From CAZYPH01 sp964649095 (GTDB taxonomy: Bacteria > Bdellovibrionota > UBA1018 > UBA923), in NCBI GenBank assembly GCA_964649095.1, contig CAZYPH010000001.1:60168-124167 (forward strand): a stretch of 64,000 nt of DNA. The letters are read 5' to 3'. The notes beneath the pieces are model-generated. The model saw only the letters and a program-made list of their open reading frames with translations, made no database searches and had not been told where the DNA came from. The position numbers were made by a program, and so were the translations under genes. Below, in pieces: positions 55,204 through 63,945 of this stretch. Each line of letters opens with the position of its first letter. The first letter of the stretch is position 1.

Positions 55204-56352
55204 TTAACCTTTGAAGCAGTGGGCTAGGCTGTGCACGGAATACACATAGATATTTTTCTCGAGTTTATAATCTTTTTTTCCAGGATAAATCACCACGAGC
55301 CTATCGAGATTTAACAACTCGCGCGCCATTACCATCGATTTTGTCATCACTGGAGCGTCTTGATATTTGATTTCAAAACCAATTTTTTTACCGCCTTTCA
55401 GAACCAAAAGATCTAACTCTGCCTGAGCGTGCACACTCCAAAAATAACACTCTTCGAGTTGGTGCATTTGTATGAGCTGCTCTAACACAAACCCCTCCCA
55501 CGACGCGCCTAACTTTGGATGGGTCACTAACTGCTTTTTATTTTCTAAAGTCAAAAGCGTATGCAAAATACCGCTGTCGCGAAAATAGATTTTGGGGCTC
55601 TTCACTTGACGCTTCGCAATGTTTGCATACCAAGGCTTAAGCTCACGCACCATGAAGGTACCAACCAAGATATCGAGATATTTTCGCACCGTGGGATGCG
55701 TGAGTTGTAGTGATTGACCCAACTCGGACGCATTAAAAATTTGCCCATGATGGTGCGTCAACATCTGCCAAAAGCGCCTCATGTGATTGGCGGGAATTTG
55801 AAAACCCAATTGAGGAATATCTCGTTCGAGATACGTTGAGATATATTCATTTCTCCAGATATAACTTTTCTTCTCGGTAGTCGCGAGATACGACACGGGA
55901 AAACCACCCCGCAGCCATAACCTTTCTATTCTATCATCGCCGGTCTCTTGAAGAGAAAATGGGGCCACTTCGATATAGGAAATACGTCCAGCCAATGTCT
56001 CGGTAGATTGCTGTATGAGCTCACGCGACGCACTGCCTAAGATTAGAATTTTTCGTTTTCGTTGATGGAGATCGATGTAACTACGCAGGTACGCAAACAA
56101 TTCTGGCAGTCGTTGCACTTCATCAATGACGATTAACGATTTTGACGTGGCATTTTCTAACGCCATGATCGGATTTTGTAGTCTTGCTAAGTCGACTGGG
56201 TTTTCTAGATCAAAAAAATCGACCTCTTTAAATTTTTTTGAGTAGTGGCGCGCAATGGTAGTCTTTCCGGATTGCCGCGGCCCCAATAGAGCCACTACCG
56301 GATGCATGGCAAAGGCATCTTGAATTTTCTTAAGTAGTTTTTTTCTTTCCAC
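55204..56352 (-). CDS. ATPase F: AAA ATPase with DUF4143-type C-terminus (DEVQR subclass)
   Basis: 382 residues. Walker A GPRQSGKT at 24-31, Walker B LIVIDEVQRLP, sensor ILGSASRELI, TLAGRISYIEVAPFSL, winged-helix-like LGQSLQLTHPTVRKY, ANIAKRQVKSPKIYFRD, and C-terminal AELDLLVLKGGKKIGFEIKYQ with the D and ExK pattern. It starts at GTG 56352, and an in-frame stop just upstream rules out an earlier start. No Shine-Dalgarno. The closest relative here is C. It has no operon partner. Confidence 0.9.
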   Translation of the reverse strand: MERKKLLKKIQDAFAMHPVVALLGPRQSGKTTIARHYSKKFKEVDFFDLENPVDLARLQNPIMALENATSKSLIVIDEVQRLPELFAYLRSYIDLHQRKRKILILGSASRELIQQSTETLAGRISYIEVAPFSLQETGDDRIERLWLRGGFPVSYLATTEKKSYIWRNEYISTYLERDIPQLGFQIPANHMRRFWQMLTHHHGQIFNASELGQSLQLTHPTVRKYLDILVGTFMVRELKPWYANIAKRQVKSPKIYFRDSGILHTLLTLENKKQLVTHPKLGASWEGFVLEQLIQMHQLEECYFWSVHAQAELDLLVLKGGKKIGFEIKYQDAPVMTKSMVMARELLNLDRLVVIYPGKKDYKLEKNIYVYSVHSLAHCFKG

Positions 56353-56365
56353 GTTTTAAATGTAC

Positions 56366-56444
56366 CATGAAAATTGAAAGGGGACCTTTCAATTTTCATG
56401 AACGCAATAAAGATATATTGAAAGGGGACCTTTCAATTTTCATG
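56366..56444. repeat. Duplicated palindrome in front of ATPase F
   Basis: Copy 1 is a 16-bp exact inverted repeat, arms 56366-56381 (catgaaaattgaaagg) and 56385-56400, with a 3-nt loop. A 28-bp segment of it (56373-56400) recurs exactly at 56417-56444, 44 bp away, again forming a palindrome. The block begins 13 bp from the GTG start of ATPase F. No terminator-like U-run is present. Confidence 0.92.
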
Positions 56445-56467
56445 GGCATGTGAGCGCTAAAAAAATG

Positions 56468-57739
56468 TCAATACTTTGACTTTGTGGCCATGTGACCGCA
56501 AAACCAGGCTGCCACAGCCAATAGGCAGAGGCTGGAATAGACCGACAGATAGTCGTGTTTGAAAAGATCGGGATAGATTTGGTCACTGATCAAATTATGC
56601 CCGGGCTCGGCCGTCGTACCTATGACACCGGCGGCAATTACTGTTGAGACACTGAACAGCAGACTAAGCAAAAATAACGGACTGATCTGGGGCTCTTTCA
56701 AATTTACGAACCCCACACTTAAAAATGGCAACATCGGAATCAGATAACGTGGGCCAATACACCAGCCCCCGTGCCATTGGTTGAAACAGACGTTAAAACC
56801 CACAAAAACACATACAACCGAAAATGCTAGCCAGACTTCTTCACGGCGCGTTCCCTGACGCAACAAACGCCCCATACCAAGCACAGCAAAAATCAAAACG
56901 GGTGACAGTATAAAAAGGCCCTTTTTAAAATCGAAAAATAAATCCCAAAACACTTTTAATTTAGGTGTGCCCAGAACGCCAAAAAGTTTAGGTCCGAGAT
57001 CGCGAAACTCTGGATTTTGATACACTTGTGGCAACGTCAAATACCCGCCAAAACAAGACTTATGATAGAGACCAAACAAGAAAAGACCAGGCAGCCCACC
57101 GAGAGCAAACAGTACTAACGCGCGCGCACCAAAACGGCGCAAGAGCACGATAATAAAAAATGGAATCGTAAAGGCACACGAGTATTCGGTGAGGACGGCA
57201 GCGCTCATCCAAAACCCACTCCACAACGGCGACGTTCTTTGTACGAGCGCAAAATAGGCAAAAAACAAAAACGCTGCAGCCGTTTGGTGGCCCCAAATAG
57301 AATACGCATACGGCAGCGCCATCGTACCCAGCGAATAAGCGATGGTGGCATACATAGCCGTCATAGGTGTCGTTCGAGCCAGTAGAAAAAAGAAAAAAAC
57401 GACCGCCAACGCAACAGCTGGAACGACCGAGACAAAAAAATTAGTAAACCGCTCTTCACGAATCCAACGCGACAACCGCAACGTTCTCGACAACGCCAGT
57501 GCCGGCACCCCGAGGAGTGACACACCCGGAGCTTTATTCGAATAATAATGGCCATCATACAACGACCAATCGGGCGTGGCCTCGGGCGCTAAACCATCGA
57601 TACTAAAAACGCCTCGCGAAACAATCGAGTCGGTCACAGCAAAACGTGTGAGTTGGTTCACACCTCCATGACCAGGACCAAACGCATACACAGCCAGAAC
57701 AAAACAAAAAAACGCGATAAACCATCGTGAAATCGGCAT
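56468..57739 (-). CDS. Polytopic membrane protein, GT-C glycosyltransferase-like
   Basis: 423 residues from ATG 57739 with about 10-11 hydrophobic helices. The first periplasmic loop contains acidic residues and SLYDGHYYSNKAPGVSLLGV, a pattern seen in PMT/GT39-type glycosyltransferases, which use polyprenyl-linked sugars, and FNQWHGGWCIGPRYLIPMLP near the C-terminus is also seen in such proteins. A Dpm1-type donor enzyme is encoded at 8467-9266. Assignment is tentative. Confidence 0.7.
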   Translation of the reverse strand: MPISRWFIAFFCFVLAVYAFGPGHGGVNQLTRFAVTDSIVSRGVFSIDGLAPEATPDWSLYDGHYYSNKAPGVSLLGVPALALSRTLRLSRWIREERFTNFFVSVVPAVALAVVFFFFLLARTTPMTAMYATIAYSLGTMALPYAYSIWGHQTAAAFLFFAYFALVQRTSPLWSGFWMSAAVLTEYSCAFTIPFFIIVLLRRFGARALVLFALGGLPGLFLFGLYHKSCFGGYLTLPQVYQNPEFRDLGPKLFGVLGTPKLKVFWDLFFDFKKGLFILSPVLIFAVLGMGRLLRQGTRREEVWLAFSVVCVFVGFNVCFNQWHGGWCIGPRYLIPMLPFLSVGFVNLKEPQISPLFLLSLLFSVSTVIAAGVIGTTAEPGHNLISDQIYPDLFKHDYLSVYSSLCLLAVAAWFCGHMATKSKY

Positions 57740-57881
57740 GTTTTTTAACGTAGTGCTTCGAGCATTTAATGAAAAGTGAACTCTTAAAAATATTGAAAGA
57801 CTCAAAGTGCGCCATGCATCGCGCCATAAACTAAGATTATTTACCTCTTAACCAAACCAGACCTTCATGCCACCATAAATC

Positions 57882-60119
57882 ATGTTTAAAAAATCCGTTT
57901 TCAAATCACTGGCGCTGTCATTAGTGGTTTGCGTTTGTGCGACGTGGGGCTTTGCCGAACCGGCAGTTTACATTCTAGATACACCCACACTGAACAGTCT
58001 CGAAGGTGCAGGCTTTAGTTTAAATGAAACTCTAGGGCAGACGAAATCACTCAGCCGCACGTCCGATCTGTACAAAACAAACGAAGCCTATCGTAGTTTT
58101 GCAGAGACCATCGGTAAATCACTTCCGCATGATGCTACAACAGATCAGCTTCCTGATACGATTCCAGAGAACGCAGGCGACGTGCCCGACATGGTGCGGC
58201 GATTACGTGGTTTCGAAGATAAAGGATCTCGATCAGACAAAGATCTCAAGGGCGGCTTCATCATTCGTCGCACGGCCAACAATTCACAGTACCCCTATTT
58301 AGTAGAACGCGACGGTGACGAGCCACGCCACTTTGATACCCGTTGGCTGAACTCGGACTACGCCTACATGAAGTTGATTGCCATCGCCAACCGCATGGAC
58401 CGCAAAGACATTACAAAAGACTCTTGCGGTGAGGTCCGCTTTCTTTATCGATTGAGTTATAAATCGAAAAAATCGAGTTCGAGTCTACCGTTTTTTGTAA
58501 ACGTGGTGCATCAGTATCCGAAACAAGAGACCTGCGCGGGTTTTGCCAAATCGTGGAATGTATCCACAACCGACGCCACAGCATTAAGAAGTGGCCCCTT
58601 AAAAAATCTTTCGCTCCGACAACTCGAAGTTAATTTTCAATCGCTGCGCTTTACGTCGGGTTACATGCACGATTTTGGTGGTCAGGCCATGTACATGCAG
58701 CGCGTATTTCGCAAAAAAGGCTCGAGACTTGAACCGGTCGAGCTTGAGAACACCCCCGATGTTCTTGCGATCAAAAATGATCCGGCCCTATTAAAACAAT
58801 TTGTTGAATATTTGAAGAAGCCCGAGAACCTCACCCGACTAGATAACGGTGTTTTGAACATCAATTTTGATCCAAAGTTTTTGGCCAAGTTTTCTGTCTC
58901 CTGGTCGACATTGGGGCGAGCCCGAACAGCGAATCGCCCCTACACCGAAATATTCCGTGAGAATCGTGCTCTCGTTGAATCGATTAATATATCAAAATTA
59001 AAATATATAAAAAACCATGACGCACTCGTAGAACGACTGAACAATATGACGTGTATGGGTTGCCATCAGGCTGGTGGCACGGCGGGCTTTCATGTGCTCG
59101 GCAAGGCGGATGACGCGTTTTCGCATCCGTTCAATCGGCAAGAGCAAGCCCTGTCTCCGCACGCTACCGCCGAGATTTCGCGAAGAGTGGCGTGGTTAAA
59201 AAAAGTGGCTGCTGGTGAAGAGCCCAATCCCTTTCGACAGCACTCCACATTTTCAAGTGCGGACTGGGGTACGATTTCCGGCATTCCGAAATTCTCGAAT
59301 TTAAACGTCGGTCAGCTCTGTTTTGCTGAAGCCGACACGTTTTCTCAGCAACCGGTTTGTGGCGATGCAAATGGCCGCGCGGTCGCGTGTCAAAAGACGG
59401 TATCTACGTTTGGGAAAAACGTCTTATTAGGTGAATGCGTTTTAAAAGAAGTGGTACGTGCCGCTGGGCATGCCTGTTGGAAGGGCGAAATTATAGAAAG
59501 TACCGAGAGTCTAATGACACACCCTGAGCGCCATCCCCCTAGCTTTAACTTCTTTGCCTTCGAAGATAAGTGGAAACTTTCAGGCGAAATTTTTAAAGAT
59601 GCTAAACCCTATGGGTGTGTGCTGCCGCAAAGCGGTGCCCCACTGGGCCGCATGAGTCGGCGGTGTTCGTTAGAAGAAGAAAACTTCGAAGTCGACTTCA
59701 GCAAAGGCATTCCCGACGAACTTTGCGCCAATCAAGGTGGTTCTGGTTTTGATATGTGCGCGGCGAGTGGCGACTCTGGCGCCTGTCTTGAAACAAAAGT
59801 GGCGCGGTCGATGCTCGACACCTGCAGTGAAACGCGCTTTTGTCGTGAAGATTACATCTGTCAGAAATTTCCCGACTACCACAAGATCAGCGAAAAAGAT
59901 TACGTACGGAAAAAGGGCGACCAACTGATTAACGTGAGCCACCCTTCGAAGATTCGTGGTGACGCGCTGGCAGAAGCGCGTCGGCGGGGCATTGGCTTTT
60001 GTGTCCCTACCTATTTTCTTTTCAACATGCGGTTAGATGGCCATCCAAGCCCTATCACGGGGCTTGCACCAGGCGAGCCTAAGTATGATCGCAGCCAACC
60101 ACTTCGGGGGTACCAATGA
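57882..60119 (+). CDS. Large exported protein with one CxxCH haem-binding motif
   Basis: 745 residues. Signal peptide SLALSLVVCVCATWGFAEP. A single c-type haem motif C391-M-G-C394-H395 followed by QAGG lies mid-protein, so the protein may be a periplasmic monohaem cytochrome or just a Cys-rich protein. The C-terminal third has many cysteines (about 15), probably disulphides. No family recognised. Its stop overlaps the next start (ATGA), so it is coupled to the dipeptidase gene. Confidence 0.75.
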   Translation: MFKKSVFKSLALSLVVCVCATWGFAEPAVYILDTPTLNSLEGAGFSLNETLGQTKSLSRTSDLYKTNEAYRSFAETIGKSLPHDATTDQLPDTIPENAGDVPDMVRRLRGFEDKGSRSDKDLKGGFIIRRTANNSQYPYLVERDGDEPRHFDTRWLNSDYAYMKLIAIANRMDRKDITKDSCGEVRFLYRLSYKSKKSSSSLPFFVNVVHQYPKQETCAGFAKSWNVSTTDATALRSGPLKNLSLRQLEVNFQSLRFTSGYMHDFGGQAMYMQRVFRKKGSRLEPVELENTPDVLAIKNDPALLKQFVEYLKKPENLTRLDNGVLNINFDPKFLAKFSVSWSTLGRARTANRPYTEIFRENRALVESINISKLKYIKNHDALVERLNNMTCMGCHQAGGTAGFHVLGKADDAFSHPFNRQEQALSPHATAEISRRVAWLKKVAAGEEPNPFRQHSTFSSADWGTISGIPKFSNLNVGQLCFAEADTFSQQPVCGDANGRAVACQKTVSTFGKNVLLGECVLKEVVRAAGHACWKGEIIESTESLMTHPERHPPSFNFFAFEDKWKLSGEIFKDAKPYGCVLPQSGAPLGRMSRRCSLEEENFEVDFSKGIPDELCANQGGSGFDMCAASGDSGACLETKVARSMLDTCSETRFCREDYICQKFPDYHKISEKDYVRKKGDQLINVSHPSKIRGDALAEARRRGIGFCVPTYFLFNMRLDGHPSPITGLAPGEPKYDRSQPLRGYQ

Positions 60120-61975
60120 AAATTATTTATATACTACTGCTATTTACTTCAGCCACTATTGGCCTCGCTCAAGACTACGCGTTTGATGACGCCCACAATC
60201 ATGACGGCACGCATGTCGAGGGTCAAAACGACTGCGGCAGCAACTATATGTTCCCGGGCGATATAGCACGACTGGGCTCACACTCATTCTTGATTTTGGG
60301 CGAAGATGGCCCTGAGCATTTACTACTCGACCACCGCTCGGGCACCCCGCCGCACACGTACCAATTCATTTTGAGAGTTCGCGTAGATTCTAGTGAAATG
60401 GCTACCTATCGTAAGCTATTGAAAGAAACGAAAGTGGCGTTACCTGCCGTCACTACGATCTACTTTGACAAAACAGGTAAACAGATCGACCGCACGTTTT
60501 TTTGTTTACCTGATTTGAAGAAAATTTTTGGGCCCGAACAAAAACCAGACGATGCGTACGCGAAGTTGTTTCCCATTCGTGCCTCGTGGCAAAAAGATGC
60601 CGATTTTGAAGGTGCGTTTCCAATCAAACAAACGGTCGTGCCCGAAGACCCTCTTGTTATCGAACGCAAAGATGGTGAAATCGTATTGTATCGGTATTTA
60701 CCCTCGTATTTAGAACAATCGAGCTTTCGAAAAATGCTCAAGAGTAAAGGCAGCGCCTTCACCGCACTATTGAGCCACGCCCCGATTCGTGCGGACGACT
60801 CAGTAGAGAACGCAGCGAAGAGATCGTCGTATATTAAAGCGGGTGCGTTCGATTCAAACGGTGAAACGTGCCAGAGCGATTACTATTTAAAGAGCGTGCG
60901 CCCACCAAAAACAAAACATGGTTTTTTATTACTCGCGGAAAGTGGCAAAAACGGGGTTTTGGCGACGCACCTTTATGACCAGTCGCCGCAGAACTATCAG
61001 ACGACACTAACGTTTGAACTTTCTGACGAACAAATGAAACTCTTTCGCAAACTACGGCAAGAATCGAAAACACCGCTTTTGTTTATGCCCTCACAGTATT
61101 TTTGCATGCCTGAAATAAAAGACCTCATAAAACGCCAAGCATTATCGCTAGACGGCGCGCTCTACACAAATACAGCCTATGAAGAGTTTAAGTTAGGCCA
61201 ACAGGCTGGAGAATTAAAACTAACCAGTGATAAAATCAAAGTGCTTGTGAACCGCACGCTGCAAAGTTTGATGAACCCTCAGGCCGTGGCGCGTGATGTG
61301 TTCGGCGTGGTTGATATTAAGTCGATTAATTCTGATATTTTTGTCGAGGCCGCCTATGCCAGTGATTGGAATTTTATCGGCAGCCCTGTGGAGGGCTACA
61401 AAGCCAATAAGTGTTATTTAACTTCAAAAGCGGCGCAGGCCTTGAGTGCGGTGCAGAAGGACGTCGCCGAGCAAGGTTATGCGTTGTTAGTGTTTGATTG
61501 TTACCGACCACAACGCGCCGTGAATCAGTTTGTGCGTTGGACGCAAAATGTGAACGACTCTAAAATGCAGGCAACTTTTTACCCCGACGAACCCAAAAAA
61601 GATTTAATCAAACGTGGTTATATTGACTCGAAGTCGGGCCATAGTCGCGCTAGTACAATTGATCTCACGCTGGTGCGTGTTGATAAATTTCAGTCAAAAG
61701 ACTTTTCGCAAAAGGCGAAAGCCGTCAGCGACTGCCGTCAGTCTGGGCGGGTGGTAGATACCGGCCAGGTCGACATGGGCACGGCCTTTGATTGTTTCAG
61801 CGAGCGCGCCTATACGGCGAACACCGCCATTTCAAACGAAGCGCAGCAGAACCGGCAACTGCTAAAATCAGCGATGGAAAAACACGGTTTTACCAACTAC
61901 GCAAAAGAGTGGTGGCATTTTGTGTTGAAAGACGAGCCTTACAAAAATGATTATTTTGATTTTGAGGTGGAGTGA
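60116..61975 (+). CDS. Exported D-Ala-D-Ala dipeptidase (VanX/M15D) with duplicated N-terminal domain
   Basis: 619 residues with signal peptide (IYILLLFTSATIGLAQ). Residues from about 400 are an M15D peptidase: FDCYRPQRAVNQF, H509 and D516 in SGHSRASTIDLTLV, E598 and H601 in KEWWHFVL, the zinc and catalytic residues of VanX. The enzyme would cleave D-Ala-D-Ala in the periplasm. The N-terminal part holds two related units (about 35-140 and 250-345), each starting C-x-S-x-Y and ending near FFCLPDLK/FCMPEIK, a domain not known to me in VanX. Overlaps the preceding gene by 4 bp. Confidence 0.85.
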   Translation: MKIIYILLLFTSATIGLAQDYAFDDAHNHDGTHVEGQNDCGSNYMFPGDIARLGSHSFLILGEDGPEHLLLDHRSGTPPHTYQFILRVRVDSSEMATYRKLLKETKVALPAVTTIYFDKTGKQIDRTFFCLPDLKKIFGPEQKPDDAYAKLFPIRASWQKDADFEGAFPIKQTVVPEDPLVIERKDGEIVLYRYLPSYLEQSSFRKMLKSKGSAFTALLSHAPIRADDSVENAAKRSSYIKAGAFDSNGETCQSDYYLKSVRPPKTKHGFLLLAESGKNGVLATHLYDQSPQNYQTTLTFELSDEQMKLFRKLRQESKTPLLFMPSQYFCMPEIKDLIKRQALSLDGALYTNTAYEEFKLGQQAGELKLTSDKIKVLVNRTLQSLMNPQAVARDVFGVVDIKSINSDIFVEAAYASDWNFIGSPVEGYKANKCYLTSKAAQALSAVQKDVAEQGYALLVFDCYRPQRAVNQFVRWTQNVNDSKMQATFYPDEPKKDLIKRGYIDSKSGHSRASTIDLTLVRVDKFQSKDFSQKAKAVSDCRQSGRVVDTGQVDMGTAFDCFSERAYTANTAISNEAQQNRQLLKSAMEKHGFTNYAKEWWHFVLKDEPYKNDYFDFEVE

Positions 61976-62165
61976 ATTTCTCAGTCGCGAAACAGAGCTC
62001 AAATACTCGGATAGTCGGGCGTGCGCTAATTGATCGAAGCACCATGCTTTCGAATCAGAGCAGCCCACTTTTGATTCACAGTTTTGTCCTGATGTGGCCA
62101 TCTGCTTGAGACAGAGATAATCATGGACCCTGACGAACCGCCCCAGTTAGGGTTGGCGCCGCGTT
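61976..62165. other. Spacer after the dipeptidase gene
   Basis: No gene is supported. A minus-strand frame across 61868-62101 is mostly antisense to the dipeptidase and has no features of a real protein. Confidence 0.5.
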
Positions 62166-62396
62166 TCAGCAATCCTCAGCTATAGCTACACAGTCAAGAA
62201 CATACGCAGAGTAAAGACCATTCCACTGTGCGCCACGATAACACTCCCCGTTATTGGGTTGCGCCTTTACTAGGGCTTTACCTAATGCACTGCATGTTTT
62301 GCACGCTTGCAAGTCGCCGACATAACACATGCAGATCTTCGATACATTGCCGTGAGTGGCAGCGAACCCTGCTAGAAGTAATAAAATTTTTTTCAT
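62166..62396 (-). CDS. Small exported Cys-rich protein
   Basis: 76 residues. MKKILLLLAGFAATHG is a clear signal peptide, and the mature 60 residues hold seven cysteines (ICMCYVGDLQACKTCSALGK and later ECYRG, LDCVAIAEDC). Probably a disulphide-stabilised periplasmic or secreted peptide. Family unknown. It is isolated on the minus strand inside a scar zone, so it may itself be horizontally acquired. Confidence 0.65.
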   Translation of the reverse strand: MKKILLLLAGFAATHGNVSKICMCYVGDLQACKTCSALGKALVKAQPNNGECYRGAQWNGLYSAYVLDCVAIAEDC

Positions 62397-62727
62397 TGTT
62401 CAGCCCATGTTACCGATATTGTTGATGCCGGTCTTATCAGGGACAGAGGGGTTTGATGGCCGAAAATTCAAACAGAAAATATTTATACCTACAACTACTA
62501 AAATCAGCGATGGAAAAACAGGGTTTTACTTAGCGAGAGGAATAGCGTCAATCTAAATGCCGTCTTAAAGCGACTCCAACACATTCTATCAACGTGATCA
62601 GATAGTTGAACAAAGCGGATAATAAGCCGATATGCGTAGTGGTCGACGACCATTCAGGTCTCCCCCAGTCTCTCAAAAATATCTTTAATGTAAAACACGC
62701 GGCGGCCGATCAGACGTTTGGAATGCG
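62397..62727. other. Scar zone without intact genes
   Basis: These 331 bp contain a duplicated fragment of the dipeptidase gene (62492-62529) and a relic of a helix-turn-helix gene on the minus strand (about 62657-62730). No intact gene is seen. Confidence 0.6.
62472..62533 (+). pseudogene. Duplicated fragment of the D-Ala-D-Ala dipeptidase gene
   Basis: 38 bp at 62492-62529 match 61856-61893 at 36 positions and translate in the same frame (LQLLKSAMEKQGFT versus RQLLKSAMEKHGFT), then hit TAG. The missing part (zinc-binding WWHF) shows it is a dead fragment, not a gene. Confidence 0.75.
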
Positions 62728-62730
62728 ATG
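62657..62730 (-). pseudogene. Possible remnant of an excisionase/MerR-type helix-turn-helix gene
   Basis: The minus frame reads SKRLIGRRVFYIKDIFERLGET then stop. The pattern of a Lys/Arg-Ile/Leu-Gly-Arg-Arg-Val-Phe-Tyr wing followed by an amphipathic helix is that of HTH_17-type DNA-binding domains. The N-terminal helix-turn-helix is missing, replaced by the start of the plus-strand gene at 62728. Confidence 0.4.
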
Positions 62731-63534
62731 AAAACACTACTCTCCAGCCGCCGAATGCGGCAAAAAATAGCAAGCTTAGCAGTAGGCCTAAGCATTGTAC
62801 CGGCATTGGCGGCGCATGCTGATTTTGCGGGGGACCACTCACATGTCCGGATTCCATCGTGTACACAAAACCAAGATAACCAGCTAGCTGCGTTGGTCTA
62901 CTCTCCTGCCGAGATTCGAGCGATTAGCAGGCTTCCTCCCTCACAGGAGTACGGCATCCTCGTCCGACGATCAGGGCGTTTCTGCTGTGAAATTCCTGCC
63001 CGGCGTGGACGATTAATTCCAACTGGCAGCGATGCCTTTTGTCGGCACACCACTCTGCGAGCACGCCAGAGAGCGGCTCAAACAAACGAAGACGACGGTC
63101 AATTGCGGTGCTCTGAAACATGGTCGAGAGAACTCGCTCGTTTTCAGAATCCACCGCCAGACGGCTCAGCGCCCTCGACTCGAGACGTTTGTGACAAAGT
63201 GACTCAATGGCGCAGAGGGTACTACCGAAACTGCCAGCCACCCAACGAGCGCCAAATAATTCCAGGCGCAAGCTCTGCATCGAATGCGGTCTACAACGCA
63301 CGGTTTTTAGCCTGCCGCTGCCAGTACAACCTAGACGCTGGAAATCCACCCCATCAGAACCAAAGCCCCGAAAATGCACGAAACTTCAACGCAGGGCCTT
63401 ATGGGGGGCGCCTTCCCCATAACGAAACCTGTCGGTCGTATTTGCAACCACGCTTACCTGCACCAGCACCGATGCATGCTACCCCGCCAGGCGCGCCCGC
63501 AGGTGAAGAAGCTACTAGTGATGTCGGGGGATAA
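62728..63534 (+). CDS. Exported protein of unknown function
   Basis: 268 residues. The N-terminus KIASLAVGLSIVPALAAHAD is a signal peptide. The mature protein is rich in Arg, Pro and Gln with cysteines in pairs (RFCCEIP, LACRCQYN) and a Pro/Ala-rich tail. No recognised family. Its 3' end overlaps the start of the next gene by 14 bp. G+C is higher than in the flanking scar zone. Confidence 0.65.
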   Translation: MKTLLSSRRMRQKIASLAVGLSIVPALAAHADFAGDHSHVRIPSCTQNQDNQLAALVYSPAEIRAISRLPPSQEYGILVRRSGRFCCEIPARRGRLIPTGSDAFCRHTTLRARQRAAQTNEDDGQLRCSETWSRELARFQNPPPDGSAPSTRDVCDKVTQWRRGYYRNCQPPNERQIIPGASSASNAVYNARFLACRCQYNLDAGNPPHQNQSPENARNFNAGPYGGRLPHNETCRSYLQPRLPAPAPMHATPPGAPAGEEATSDVGG

Positions 63535-63892
63535 GCCGCATGGAAAGGCCCTACCAGCTCGAAACTCAAGACACCTTTACGATTTTTTTCAGCTCCTGAA
63601 TTCAGCAATTAAAACGCGCGCTCTGAAAGACTTGGATTTGCTCGAACACGTCGCCAAACAGAACAGCATCTATTTCGCCGCGAGCTGGGCGAGTTATAAA
63701 ACTGCCAGAAAAGGAACTTTGAAGCTCTCTCCGCCGGATCGTGTTCTTGAAGGGCTTAAAAAAGATTACAAGCAAATGGAGGCGATGTTCTACCGAACGG
63801 AACGCCCAAAGTGGGAATTGATGCTGAAAACTATCGCGGAATTTGAGCTAGAGTTCAATGAAGCCGTCGATACCAACTCAGCTCGACACTGA
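63521..63892 (+). CDS. Small cytosolic protein of unknown function
   Basis: 123 residues from the ATG at 63521 (MSGDKPHGKALPARNSRHLY). The frame is open further upstream to 63374, but that part is antisense-like low-quality sequence inside the preceding gene, so I chose the internal ATG. The protein is helical and charged (KGTLKLSPPDRVLEGLKKDY). No family recognised. Confidence 0.6.
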   Translation: MSGDKPHGKALPARNSRHLYDFFQLLNSAIKTRALKDLDLLEHVAKQNSIYFAASWASYKTARKGTLKLSPPDRVLEGLKKDYKQMEAMFYRTERPKWELMLKTIAEFELEFNEAVDTNSARH

Positions 63893-63945
63893 TTTACCCA
63901 CCGTCTAGTGAGAAGAGCCCATTTTTTTGATGAAAACTTTAAGAT

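Noticed and set aside
61868..62101. Minus-strand 77-residue frame at the end of the dipeptidase gene
   Set aside because: It is half antisense to the conserved peptidase C-terminus and shows no signal or domain.
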